Assembly: GCA_016926875.1 (NCBI GenBank)
Contig: JAFGNU010000039.1
Span: forward strand, 43,171-107,170
Direction of reading: 5' to 3'
Length of the DNA: 64,000 bases
DNA from: Anaerolineae bacterium
GTDB taxonomy: Bacteria; Chloroflexota; Anaerolineae; Aggregatilineales; Aggregatilineaceae
Below the pieces are notes generated by a model. That model saw only the letters and a program-made list of their open reading frames with translations. It did not search any database and was not told where the DNA came from. A program made the translations under genes and the position numbers. Of the stretch, positions 26,064 to 34,602 are shown in pieces (position 1 is the stretch's first letter; every line of letters starts with the position of its first letter).

Positions 26064-27631
26064 GATGTCTGGTCTTTCTGGTCATACGGCAAGCTAACTG
26101 TAAAACAGGTGCCCGCCTCGCTGCTTTCCACCGTGATGTGCCCGCCATGTTCTTCGACAATTGACCTGGTGATCACCAATCCCAACCCGTTCCCCGGATA
26201 CGCGGCTGCGTTGCGCCCGCGATGAAAGCGACCAAACAGCTTGGGCAGGTCGTCTTCAGGGATGCCGATCCCCGTATCCTGCACCCAAACCCGCACGGTG
26301 TCTTCTTCAGTGCACATACCGAGCGTAACCTGACCCTGGCCGGGTGTGAACTTCAACGCGTTATCCAGTAGATTATCGAGCATGCGCATGATCTGCTCCT
26401 GGTTCGCCTGGATAAGAATGGGCTGCCCCGGCGCATCGACGGTGAGCGTGATCTCAGCCTGTTCCGCACGGGACGCGTAGCGCTCGTGCATCTGCCGGGC
26501 GAGAACGGCCAGATCAAGCGGGGATCGCTGTACGACCGTGTCCGGTGCTTCCAGCCGGGCCAGCGCTAGCAGGTTGCGCGTTAGCATTTCCAGCCGCTTT
26601 AACTCGTTCAACGCCTGCTTCACATCCGTGCGAGCGGTATCGGGCATGTTGTATGTAGTGATCAGTTCAAGATTCGTGCGCAGCGCCGTGAGCGGGGTAT
26701 TGATCTCGTGGGCTGCGTCGGCCACAAACCGCCTCAGCGCGCTGATCGTGGACTGAACGCGCGCGGCCATCACATTGAACGCATCGGCCAGTACGCCAAA
26801 TTCATCACGACGCTTCAGTTCAACGCGGGCCGTGAGGTCACCCTGCGCCATCTGCCGGGTAGCGTTCGCCAACGCCAGCACAGGTTGGCTGATGTTCCGG
26901 CTGACGATTATGCCTGCCACAGCGGCGATCAGCACGGCGATCCCACCGGCAACCACGCCGTTTTCGGCCACATCCCGGACGATCTCGCCGCCAAACGCCG
27001 GTCCCTCGGATAACTCCAGGTAGCCTATTGTCTCGCCTGCCGGACCCCTAACAGGCACCGTCACACGCTGGTCAGACTGTTCGCCGTTCGATACGCTGTC
27101 AGGCAGGAACTGGCCAAACGTGCCGCGCCGTATCGGCAGGGGGTAATCATACGGCCTGAACACGCCCTCGTCAGGCGGCGGGGGAGCGTCCGGGTCACGC
27201 ACACTCAGGTACGGTCCGAACCCGGCACCTTGATCGCCAGCCCCACCGGGATCATATTCTCTCTGGATAAAGTTCACATTAACCTGGGACTGCTCGCTGA
27301 TCGGTCCGGAGTCGGCCACAACCTGTTTGTTTGCATCTAATAACCGCACCCGCGCCTGTGCGACGAAGGAAAACAGGTTCACTGTCGATTGGATATCTTC
27401 GTCGGCCAGCTCGTCGCGATACATTCTCTCGGTTTGACCGGCTACTATCATGGCGTTGTATTCCAGGTACACCCATTCCTGGTGGTCGTAGTACCGCTTC
27501 AATGTGAACAGCAGCAGCCCACTCAAGGCCATTGCCGTCAGCAGCGCGATCCCGGCGTAGCTTAACGGCAGCCGCCAGCGAATCGAATGCTGGTTCGCGA
27601 AAGGTGTCTGTTGCACAGGCGCGGTCATCAT
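26060..27631 (-). CDS. Sensor histidine kinase with extracytoplasmic sensor domain and HAMP
   Basis: 523 residues: transmembrane helix about 22-44, an extracytoplasmic region of about 180 residues with a proline-rich stretch (DPDAPPPPDEGVF), second helix about 226-246, HAMP about 247-300, HisKA with H308 in FVADAAHEINTPLTALRTN, and an HATPase domain (DNLLDNALKFTPGQGQVTL, VQDTGIGIPEDDL, GNGLGLVITRSIVEEHGG). It should phosphorylate the OmpR-type regulator encoded next. The sensor domain matches nothing I can name. GGAG lies eight bases before the start. A 107-bp gap with a short GGCC hairpin separates it from the LysM gene. Confidence 0.94.
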   Translation of the reverse strand: MMTAPVQQTPFANQHSIRWRLPLSYAGIALLTAMALSGLLLFTLKRYYDHQEWVYLEYNAMIVAGQTERMYRDELADEDIQSTVNLFSFVAQARVRLLDANKQVVADSGPISEQSQVNVNFIQREYDPGGAGDQGAGFGPYLSVRDPDAPPPPDEGVFRPYDYPLPIRRGTFGQFLPDSVSNGEQSDQRVTVPVRGPAGETIGYLELSEGPAFGGEIVRDVAENGVVAGGIAVLIAAVAGIIVSRNISQPVLALANATRQMAQGDLTARVELKRRDEFGVLADAFNVMAARVQSTISALRRFVADAAHEINTPLTALRTNLELITTYNMPDTARTDVKQALNELKRLEMLTRNLLALARLEAPDTVVQRSPLDLAVLARQMHERYASRAEQAEITLTVDAPGQPILIQANQEQIMRMLDNLLDNALKFTPGQGQVTLGMCTEEDTVRVWVQDTGIGIPEDDLPKLFGRFHRGRNAAAYPGNGLGLVITRSIVEEHGGHITVESSEAGTCFTVSLPYDQKDQTS

Positions 27632-27738
27632 GATGTGTGCTCCTTGACCTGTTTTGTACCTATTGTAACGCCCGCCAGCTTGAGCTTTGCTCGTGGGCCT
27701 GCCGCATCTCCCGATCGGCCTGAAGGCCGCTGCCGGTA

Positions 27739-28635
27739 TTACATGAGTGTATTGACGGCCTCCTGCGTGGGCGCCGCCGATTCTGGCTTATAAAACGTCC
27801 ACGGGCCACCCTCTAAGCATTGAATTTGCTGGAAATCACGCCCCAGTGGGAAAACGTACCAGGTGTAGGTGCCTTCCTGTGACAGGTACTCGTTCAGGTT
27901 GATCATTTCATTCTGGCGCAGTTCGATAACCCGTTCGTAAACGGTACCGTCAGGCAGGTAAATACGGATCAGGTTGATCGGCGCTGCCGGACCACGCCAG
28001 TTGAACGTGATCGAGCCGTCAGCAGGCACAGTAACCGACCCATCGAACGGCGTCAGTACTTCCCAGGGCACGCACTCAACCTCCGGCACAACCGGGTACG
28101 CTTCTCCAGGGACATGCAGCACCTGCCCGACAACGATCATATTCTTGTCCTGGATACAGTTGCCGTCGGCCAGGTCATCCACCCACACCCCGTATTGGTC
28201 TGCAATTGACGACAGCGTATCATCAAACTGCACGGTATAGGTTAGCTGCCAATCCTCACGCGGCTCGCAGCCGGGGGTTGTGCTTGGCGTGGGGGTTTCG
28301 GCCCCGCGCAAGCCTGGAACCGACACATCTACCTCCGTGACCGAGGTAGGCGTCTGGCTTGGCACCACTGACGCGGTCGGGGTAGCGGTGGGCGGCTCTA
28401 ACGTCGGCGGCGGCTTGAGCGTTTGTGAAGGGGTCAGGGTCGCCAGCGGTGTGTACGGCGGAATGGTTTCTGCCAGCGTGACCGTGAGAGTTGGCGTAGG
28501 CGAATCCTGCTGATTTATCGCCTGGGACACATCGCCTTCGCCTGACGGCGTATGATAGGAGAACAGCGCCCCAACCAATATCGAGCCGAGCAGCAGTCCC
28601 CCTGCAATCGTTATCCTTCTGATTATTCTAAACAT
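27739..28635 (-). CDS. Membrane-anchored LysM protein with Pro/Thr-rich linker
   Basis: 298 residues. One N-terminal transmembrane anchor (about 8-26) is followed by a low-complexity Pro/Thr/Ser linker (about 45-122; SPTPTLTVTL, PPTATPTASV) that likely spans the cell wall and may be glycosylated. A LysM domain follows at about 131-176 (YTVQFDDTLSSIADQYGV, VGQVLHVPG), then a C-terminal beta-rich domain (190-285) resembling an immunoglobulin-like fold. LysM binds peptidoglycan or related glycans. Its ATG overlaps the upstream ATPase gene by 13 bases, so it belongs to the exporter operon and may link that complex to the wall. Confidence 0.85.
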   Translation of the reverse strand: MFRIIRRITIAGGLLLGSILVGALFSYHTPSGEGDVSQAINQQDSPTPTLTVTLAETIPPYTPLATLTPSQTLKPPPTLEPPTATPTASVVPSQTPTSVTEVDVSVPGLRGAETPTPSTTPGCEPREDWQLTYTVQFDDTLSSIADQYGVWVDDLADGNCIQDKNMIVVGQVLHVPGEAYPVVPEVECVPWEVLTPFDGSVTVPADGSITFNWRGPAAPINLIRIYLPDGTVYERVIELRQNEMINLNEYLSQEGTYTWYVFPLGRDFQQIQCLEGGPWTFYKPESAAPTQEAVNTLM

Positions 28636-29348
28636 GCTTCGCTCCTCTGTTGGACTGCTTCGGTTTCGGGCGCAGCCAGCCGCTTGATCACCTTGCCATC
28701 TAACAGGTCATAAACCGTATCAACAAACTCCACGACCAACGGATCGTGGGTCACAATCACAAAGGTGGTTTCCTCTGCTGCCGCGATGCCGTGAAACAAC
28801 GTCAGCATACGCCGTGTTGTCGCGATATCCACGCCGCTGGTTGGCTCGTCGGCCAGGATCAGGCGTGATTGCAGCGCCAGCGCCCGCGCGATGGCGATCC
28901 GCTGCTGTTGACCGCCGCTCAACTCTTCCGGCATATGATCGGCCCACGCGCCGAGTCCCACCGCCGCCAGCGCCGCCCGCGACCGCCGCCGCCGCTCGAA
29001 GTAGCCCAACCGGGGCAGCCGCAGCGCCAGGTCGATGTTCTCAAGGGCCGAATAGGTCGGCAGCAGCGTTGACCCCTGGAAGATGAACCCGATCTGTTTG
29101 CGGCGCAGCCGGGCGCGGCGACCGTCACTCAGCCGCACAATATCCTGGCCCAACACCTCGATACTGCCGGAATCGGGTCGATCCAGCGCGCCGATCAGGT
29201 TGATCAGGGTTGTCTTGCCGCTGCCCGAAGGTCCGTAGAGCGCGACCAATTCGCCGACGCGCACGTCAAAATCTACGCCGCGCAGCACATGCAGACTGCC
29301 AAAGCTGCGTTCCAACCCGCGCACCCGGATGCAGACCTCATCTTTCAT
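28623..29348 (-). CDS. ABC transporter ATPase, MacB/LolD type (second of two)
   Basis: 241 residues with Walker A YGPSGSGKTTLINLIGAL, signature [19 protein letters not shown], Walker B LILADEPTSGVDIATT (the usual SALD-like stretch reads SGVD) and switch His in FVIVTHDPLV. This subfamily drives FtsX-like permeases in lipoprotein release, peptide efflux or cell-wall signalling. It overlaps the first ATPase gene by four bases (ATGA). Two different ATPases next to one permease suggest a heterodimeric motor. Confidence 0.92.
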   Translation of the reverse strand: MKDEVCIRVRGLERSFGSLHVLRGVDFDVRVGELVALYGPSGSGKTTLINLIGALDRPDSGSIEVLGQDIVRLSDGRRARLRRKQIGFIFQGSTLLPTYSALENIDLALRLPRLGYFERRRRSRAALAAVGLGAWADHMPEELSGGQQQRIAIARALALQSRLILADEPTSGVDIATTRRMLTLFHGIAAAEETTFVIVTHDPLVVEFVDTVYDLLDGKVIKRLAAPETEAVQQRSEACLE

Positions 29349-30322
29349 GAACGCGCCTCTTCTTTCGGGTGCCCGTCACGCGCAAACCAGTGGAAGAAAC
29401 GCCGCCTGGACCCGTTGGTATGTTTGCGCGGCAGGATGTCCTGGAGCACGGCGTCTGTGTCGTCCTCGTCTGCCTGTTCCGGGCGCAGCAGTATGCCTTC
29501 GGGCCGGATTTCGACCGCGATGCGCGCTGCCTCGTCCAGTTGGGAACGCACAGCCGCCGGCAGTTGGATGCGCCCTTCCTTGTCCAGGACGGGCGGCGCG
29601 GCTGCTTCGCTATGTGTCAAGTCCTGGCCCAGCGCCCCATCACGCAGCGTCAGCGTCCGGTCGGCAAAAGCGGCCAGTTGCATATCGTGTGTCGCCATCA
29701 GGATCGTCAGACCGTAGCGCTCGCGCAGGTCCGCGATCAGTTCTAACACCTGGACGGCGCTTTGATGATCGAGCGCGCCGGTCGGCTCGTCGGCGAGCAG
29801 CAAGTGCGGATGGTTTGCCAAAGCAACGGCAATAGCGACACGCTGCTGCTGCCCGCCGGATAACTGGGGTGGGCGTTTGTGGGCGTGCTCACTTATGCCA
29901 ACCGCTTCCAGCAGTTCTTTTGCGCGGCGGCGGCGCTCGCCCCAACCGGCCCCGGCCAGCATCATCGGCAGCATCACGTTGCGCAGCGCGGACCGGTGCG
30001 GTAGCAGATTGCGTCCCACCTGCTGCCACAAAAAGCCAACCTGCCGCAGCCGGTAATCGGCCAGTAAACGGCCCCGTAGATCAACTAGGTTAAAATCACC
30101 GACGGTCAGCCGCCCCGCCGTAGGCGTATCCAGCCCGCCGAGCAGGTTCAGCAGCGAGCTTTTGCCCGCGCCGCTTGGACCGACAATGGCTACCATCTCG
30201 CCACGTGTCATGGTGAAGTCGATCCCGCGCAGCGCGACGATCTCGTGATCGCCCACGGTGTAAGCTTTCACCACGTTTTTGCAGTTGATATAGGGCTGTC
30301 CGCTGCCGTTGTGGGCTGGCAT
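29345..30322 (-). CDS. ABC transporter ATPase, MacB/LolD type, with AbrB-like C-terminal domain
   Basis: 325 residues from ATG 30322 (AAAGGA six bases upstream; an upstream frame to 30373 lacks a good site). The ATPase part (1-235) has Walker [13 protein letters not shown] at 48-59, signature [18 protein letters not shown] and Walker [15 protein letters not shown]. Residues about 244-281, [19 protein letters not shown] followed by [15 protein letters not shown], look like a SpoVT/AbrB swapped-hairpin domain, normally found in DNA-binding regulators. A charged tail rich in Lys/Arg ends the protein. The fusion could be a dimerisation or regulatory module. Confidence 0.9.
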   Translation of the reverse strand: MPAHNGSGQPYINCKNVVKAYTVGDHEIVALRGIDFTMTRGEMVAIVGPSGAGKSSLLNLLGGLDTPTAGRLTVGDFNLVDLRGRLLADYRLRQVGFLWQQVGRNLLPHRSALRNVMLPMMLAGAGWGERRRRAKELLEAVGISEHAHKRPPQLSGGQQQRVAIAVALANHPHLLLADEPTGALDHQSAVQVLELIADLRERYGLTILMATHDMQLAAFADRTLTLRDGALGQDLTHSEAAAPPVLDKEGRIQLPAAVRSQLDEAARIAVEIRPEGILLRPEQADEDDTDAVLQDILPRKHTNGSRRRFFHWFARDGHPKEEARS

Positions 30323-30362
30323 GATGATTCCTTTCTGCAATCGCGTTCGATTTTGCCCGCTG

Positions 30363-31736
30363 CTAGGGCGCAATAACGATGTCGCCTTCGTTCACGCCGC
30401 TTACGATCTCCACGCGCTCATCTGTCTGTAGGCCGAGCTGCACATCAACGGCGCGCTCGCCGTCGGGGGTCTGCAAAACGACGAATGTCCGGTTTTGGAA
30501 CGTGCGGATCACGCTGGGCGGCAGCCACAACACGTTTTCGCGTACTTCCAACGGCATCTCGACTTCGATCAACTGGTTCTCGGTCACCCCTTCGAGCAAG
30601 GCCGCTACGCGTGTTGTCTGGTCGGCGTCCATACTGCTCAGCGGGATGCTGCGCACCATGCAGCCAACTATCGTATCCGGCTGGTTCATCACCTGGCAGG
30701 TGCCTATCATGCCAATACTGAGCCGGTTGGCGTCCGTGATCGCCAGGCTGGCGATCACTTCTTTTGGCTCCGGCAGACCGATCACGATCACCGTGTCGTA
30801 AGCCTGGGCGGCGTCACCCGGTGCGATGTACACATCCAGGATCACGCTGTCAATCGGCGCGTACAGCGAGGATTCGGCGATCTTCGCTTCGATCTGGTCT
30901 ATGTTAAGCTGGGCAGAACGCACGGCCTCATCCTGGACTCCACCAGCGGCTTCTTCCTGGGCGCGCTGCAAAGTAAGCTCGGCCTGGATCACCTGGTTTT
31001 CCGCCTGGGCAACCTGGTACTGATAGTTATTAAAGTTCTGCGCAGATGAGAAATAGCTGATCTGGGCGCTTTCTAGCTGGTTCTGGGCGCTGATCAACTG
31101 CTGGTAAGCATTATCGATCACCGACGCATCCTGCTCCGGGTGGCTCAGCGCTTCGCGGTAGTTCCGTTCGGCGTCCGCCAGGCTTTGCTCTGCCGATTCA
31201 ACCTGGAGCCGGGCCGACGCGACCGACGTCCAGGGGCTGCTGTTGATGGTGTTTTCCAGTGAGAGCCGCGCGTTTGCCAGCGATATTTCGGCGTTTTCCA
31301 CGCTTTCGATACCGCCCGCTGTGCTGGTGGAGATATTCGATTGGGCGGTTTCCAGGCTGATCAGGGCCGTCGCCAACTGGTTTTCCAGATCGGAAATGTC
31401 ATAATCCGCCAGCAGGTCACCTGTGCTCACCGCATCGCCGCGCTGCACGTTCACCTGCCGCACCGTGCCGCTGATGGGAAAAGACAGCGCCATCTGGTCA
31501 CGCGGCTGCCAGCGCCCGGTGAAGGAGAATATCTCTTCAACATTGCCGCGCTGGACGGGGTACGTCGGGCGTGCTGCAACTTCTGCCGTTGGGACAGGTG
31601 TTGACGTCGGGTTGTCCTGCGCCTGCGCGGTTTTATCCCCCAACGGCTCCCCGTCCGACGAACAGGCTGTAGCAACCAGCGCGAGTATTAGTATTGCCAG
31701 CATGATCAACCCATATTCGTAACGTGCTGTTTTCAT
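30363..31736 (-). CDS. HlyD/MacA-like adaptor lipoprotein of an ABC exporter
   Basis: 457 residues from ATG 31736, which has GAGG six bases upstream; a start four codons earlier overlaps that site. The signal peptide ends in a lipobox (ALVATAC-SSDGE), so it is probably a lipoprotein. The order barrel-lipoyl-coiled coil-lipoyl-barrel is visible: YPVQRGNVEEIFSFTG, VQRGDAVSTGDLLADYDI, a long Gln/Ala-rich helical hairpin at about 110-270, then SSLYAPIDSVILDVYIAPGD. It should bridge the FtsX-type permease and outer partners. It lies 17 bp after the permease gene. Confidence 0.92.
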   Translation of the reverse strand: MKTARYEYGLIMLAILILALVATACSSDGEPLGDKTAQAQDNPTSTPVPTAEVAARPTYPVQRGNVEEIFSFTGRWQPRDQMALSFPISGTVRQVNVQRGDAVSTGDLLADYDISDLENQLATALISLETAQSNISTSTAGGIESVENAEISLANARLSLENTINSSPWTSVASARLQVESAEQSLADAERNYREALSHPEQDASVIDNAYQQLISAQNQLESAQISYFSSAQNFNNYQYQVAQAENQVIQAELTLQRAQEEAAGGVQDEAVRSAQLNIDQIEAKIAESSLYAPIDSVILDVYIAPGDAAQAYDTVIVIGLPEPKEVIASLAITDANRLSIGMIGTCQVMNQPDTIVGCMVRSIPLSSMDADQTTRVAALLEGVTENQLIEVEMPLEVRENVLWLPPSVIRTFQNRTFVVLQTPDGERAVDVQLGLQTDERVEIVSGVNEGDIVIAP

Positions 31737-31753
31737 GTTTTTCCTCATGTTGC

Positions 31754-34516
31754 CTATACATCCCCCAATTTCACCAGCGTCGAGATATGCTGGCGGCTCA
31801 GCAGCATCGTCGTCAATACGGTAACGTCAAACAGTACGGCTGCAAACACCGAATACACCAGCGTGATGTCGTCCCAGGCCACACGGACCAGATACGGCGG
31901 CAGCCCTCCGCTGAAGTCCAGCAGCGGCAAAAACAGCAGTGTCGTGCCCATCCCAATCACCGTTCCCCCGGCAATACCGCCGAGCGCCGCGATCCCCTGC
32001 GACGACAGCAGGTAGATGCCCACCGTGCCGCCGCCCAAGCCCATTGCCCGCAGCGATCCAAGCTGTACGGCCTGCGTGCGGAAGGACGCCGTGCTCTGGA
32101 TCACGCTGCCGACCAGCGTCAGCAGGATCGCGGAAACAAACCCCACCGACAGGAATCCCAACACCCCGCGCCGGGTGGGGGCGGTCTGCGCTGCGTAGAT
32201 CAGTTCTGCCGGATCAAGCCAGTCCAGGACCGGGAAGCCAAGCGCCTGCACCTGTGCTAACACCGCGTCACCGTCGGCCCCTGGCTGGAGCCGCAGCCAG
32301 ATATTGTGCGGCAGTTCGGTGCCGACCAGTTCAAAAATGGGATCGATATTGGTGATGATGAAAAAGCCTTCACGCGGGTCCAGCGTGGGGAAGTAATCAA
32401 CCAGCCCTACAATAGGTACGTCCGTTTCGTACCACGTGTTCAACGCCGAGATTTGCAGCGTGATCGTCTGGCCGACTTGCAGGCTGTAAGCTTCCGCTGC
32501 CTGCGCGCTGAGTAGCACACCGGTGCGGTTGCCTGCCAGCCGGTTCAGCAGGTCGGCTATGTGCTCGCTGGCGTAGTCGTCGCGAAAGTACGCAATCGCT
32601 GCCATCGAGGCGCGGTCCACGCCCAGCAGCGTTCCCTGGGCACGCTCACCGGGCAGCACAATTTGCGCCTGGTATCGCCCTACGCGCGACACGGCATACA
32701 CGTCATCGATCTCCAACAGGCTGCTCGCGGGCAGCGTGTTATAGCCGACCACCGTTAACGTGGTGCCGCTGTCAGATGACGTGCCCTCTTCCGTTTGGGC
32801 CTCGGTAGCAACTACCAGCACTCGCTCTGCGCCAACGTCGTACTCGATCACGTCTTCCAGGCTGCGATCCAGCGTGCTGGCCATCGACGCCGTAAACCCG
32901 ATCAGGCTCAGCGTGAAGCACATCATCAACAGCGTGCCGCGATAGCGCCCCATCGAGCGCGTCAGTTCGCGCAGCGCCATCAGCAGCGCGATGTTGCTGC
33001 TCACTGCGATCAGGCGCGCGCCCTGGTTAAGCAGAAACGGGTAGATACGCAGGAACAGCAGCGTGAAACCCAACGAAAACAGCGTCGGCGCGATAAACAC
33101 CAGTGGATCGCTGAACGGGTCTTGTGCGCCGGTGGACAGGCCGCCCTCTGCTTGCAAGGTGTAGAACACATACCCGGCAGGGATCAGCAGGATCATATCC
33201 AGATAGATACGCTGCCACCACGCCTTACCGGATCGCGCCTGGGCGCGCTTGAACTGGTTGATCGACTGGCCCGTCGTGCGCCATGCCATATACAGCCCGC
33301 TGCTGGCGGCCAGCATCCCGGTCAGCGCCCCGGCGAGAATCGCTTGCTGCGTGAACACAATGTCCAGCGGCGTTGTATCCGCGTCGAAATTCAGAAACGA
33401 CGATGTCCGCCCGATCAGTTGGACCACCAGCGGCGAGACGATCATGCCCACCGCCAGCGCCAGCCCTGCCAGGATCAGCCACATCAGCGCGTGCAGGCCC
33501 AACAGCTTGCGCCGGTTCATACCCCGGCTACTGAGCGTGACATCTTCCTGCTGCTGGCTGCCAACCAGCATCCCGGCCAGCATCGTGACAAAGTAGAGGA
33601 TCAGCCCGGCGACCGGCAGCACTACGATCACAAGTTGCTGGGTGAGCCGGTCCACTTCTTCGCTAAATGCTTGCAGTCCCTCTTGCGGCGAGCGGTCCAG
33701 GCGGATGCCCGGCAGCACCGTCGACACGACGCGCCGCCCGTCCACGATACCATCCAACAGGCCGTTGACATCCGATGTACGCAGTTCGCTGCCGTCAAAG
33801 ATGATCTGCCAGTCGGCCTCTTCGACCGGGGTTTCGATCCCCTCCACCGCCGACCACAGGTCATCTTCCGCCATCAGGAACACCTGGTCAAAGAACTTGG
33901 GTGCCAATATCCAGGCCGGATCGTCCGCGTCCACTGGCGCCCACAGCGCGACAATCTCAAGTGTGGCCGGCTCGGTCCCGCCCGGCCTGGTGGCCGTGAG
34001 CGTGTCGCCTACTTGCAGCCCGGTTTGGTACATCACCTGCTGCGCCATGATCACGGGGACGGCGTCTCCGGTGGTATTTTCCGGCGGCCACTCGCCCGTC
34101 ACGATGCGCATTTGCACGTCCGCGCCTTCGAGCGTTCCCAGCGTGTAGGTTCCAAATGGCGCTGGTACGTCGCCCTGCCGGGTAATGTTCCAGTTGCCCC
34201 CGCTGATAAAGCGCACCTTATGCACGACCGGCAGATCGATAGCGGTGGCAAATTCGCCCTGAAGCACGGTGCTGGCCCGGTCCACGTTGGCGGACGTGAT
34301 AGCACCCTCCCAGCTTCCCAGGTAGCGGAACCGGAAAGCATAGGGTGGATCGTCCAGGTTATCGGTCAGCAGGTCGGTGTTCACCGCATCAACATACAGC
34401 GTCAGGCTCAGCGCCAGGGTAGTTGCCGCCGACAGCCCCAGCAGCGTCCAGAAAACCAGCATACGATGCTGCCACAACCGCTCTAGCGCAAAAAAAAACG
34501 GGTCGAACAGGCGCAT
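31754..34516 (-). CDS. Large FtsX-type ABC permease
   Basis: 920 residues. I count about ten membrane helices. One is near the N-terminus (about 18-42), a group of three to five lies in the middle (for example VIVVLPVAGLILYFVTMLAG and ILAGALTGMLAASSGLYMAW), and three lie near the C-terminus within FtsX-like segments (FVSAILLTLVGSVIQSTAS, GGIAGGTVIGMGTTLLFLPLL). Large extracytoplasmic domains follow the first helix and lie between about 560 and 780. This is the two-FtsX-domain architecture of big MacB-like or BceB-like permeases. It is flanked by the adaptor, two ATPases and a binding-protein-like gene. Confidence 0.9.
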   Translation of the reverse strand: MRLFDPFFFALERLWQHRMLVFWTLLGLSAATTLALSLTLYVDAVNTDLLTDNLDDPPYAFRFRYLGSWEGAITSANVDRASTVLQGEFATAIDLPVVHKVRFISGGNWNITRQGDVPAPFGTYTLGTLEGADVQMRIVTGEWPPENTTGDAVPVIMAQQVMYQTGLQVGDTLTATRPGGTEPATLEIVALWAPVDADDPAWILAPKFFDQVFLMAEDDLWSAVEGIETPVEEADWQIIFDGSELRTSDVNGLLDGIVDGRRVVSTVLPGIRLDRSPQEGLQAFSEEVDRLTQQLVIVVLPVAGLILYFVTMLAGMLVGSQQQEDVTLSSRGMNRRKLLGLHALMWLILAGLALAVGMIVSPLVVQLIGRTSSFLNFDADTTPLDIVFTQQAILAGALTGMLAASSGLYMAWRTTGQSINQFKRAQARSGKAWWQRIYLDMILLIPAGYVFYTLQAEGGLSTGAQDPFSDPLVFIAPTLFSLGFTLLFLRIYPFLLNQGARLIAVSSNIALLMALRELTRSMGRYRGTLLMMCFTLSLIGFTASMASTLDRSLEDVIEYDVGAERVLVVATEAQTEEGTSSDSGTTLTVVGYNTLPASSLLEIDDVYAVSRVGRYQAQIVLPGERAQGTLLGVDRASMAAIAYFRDDYASEHIADLLNRLAGNRTGVLLSAQAAEAYSLQVGQTITLQISALNTWYETDVPIVGLVDYFPTLDPREGFFIITNIDPIFELVGTELPHNIWLRLQPGADGDAVLAQVQALGFPVLDWLDPAELIYAAQTAPTRRGVLGFLSVGFVSAILLTLVGSVIQSTASFRTQAVQLGSLRAMGLGGGTVGIYLLSSQGIAALGGIAGGTVIGMGTTLLFLPLLDFSGGLPPYLVRVAWDDITLVYSVFAAVLFDVTVLTTMLLSRQHISTLVKLGDV

Positions 34517-34602
34517 TAGCGTATCCTTGTTATCAGAAGCGGGTGGGGACCGCCCACAGGTACGATCCCCACTGGCACAGAGAACCGGAAAACACGTCGA
34601 AC

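Noticed and set aside
32795..34486. A 563-codon plus-strand reading frame opposite the FtsX-type permease gene
   Set aside because: It is Gln/Arg/His-rich with no domain, and the opposite strand encodes a clear membrane permease with a proper operon context.
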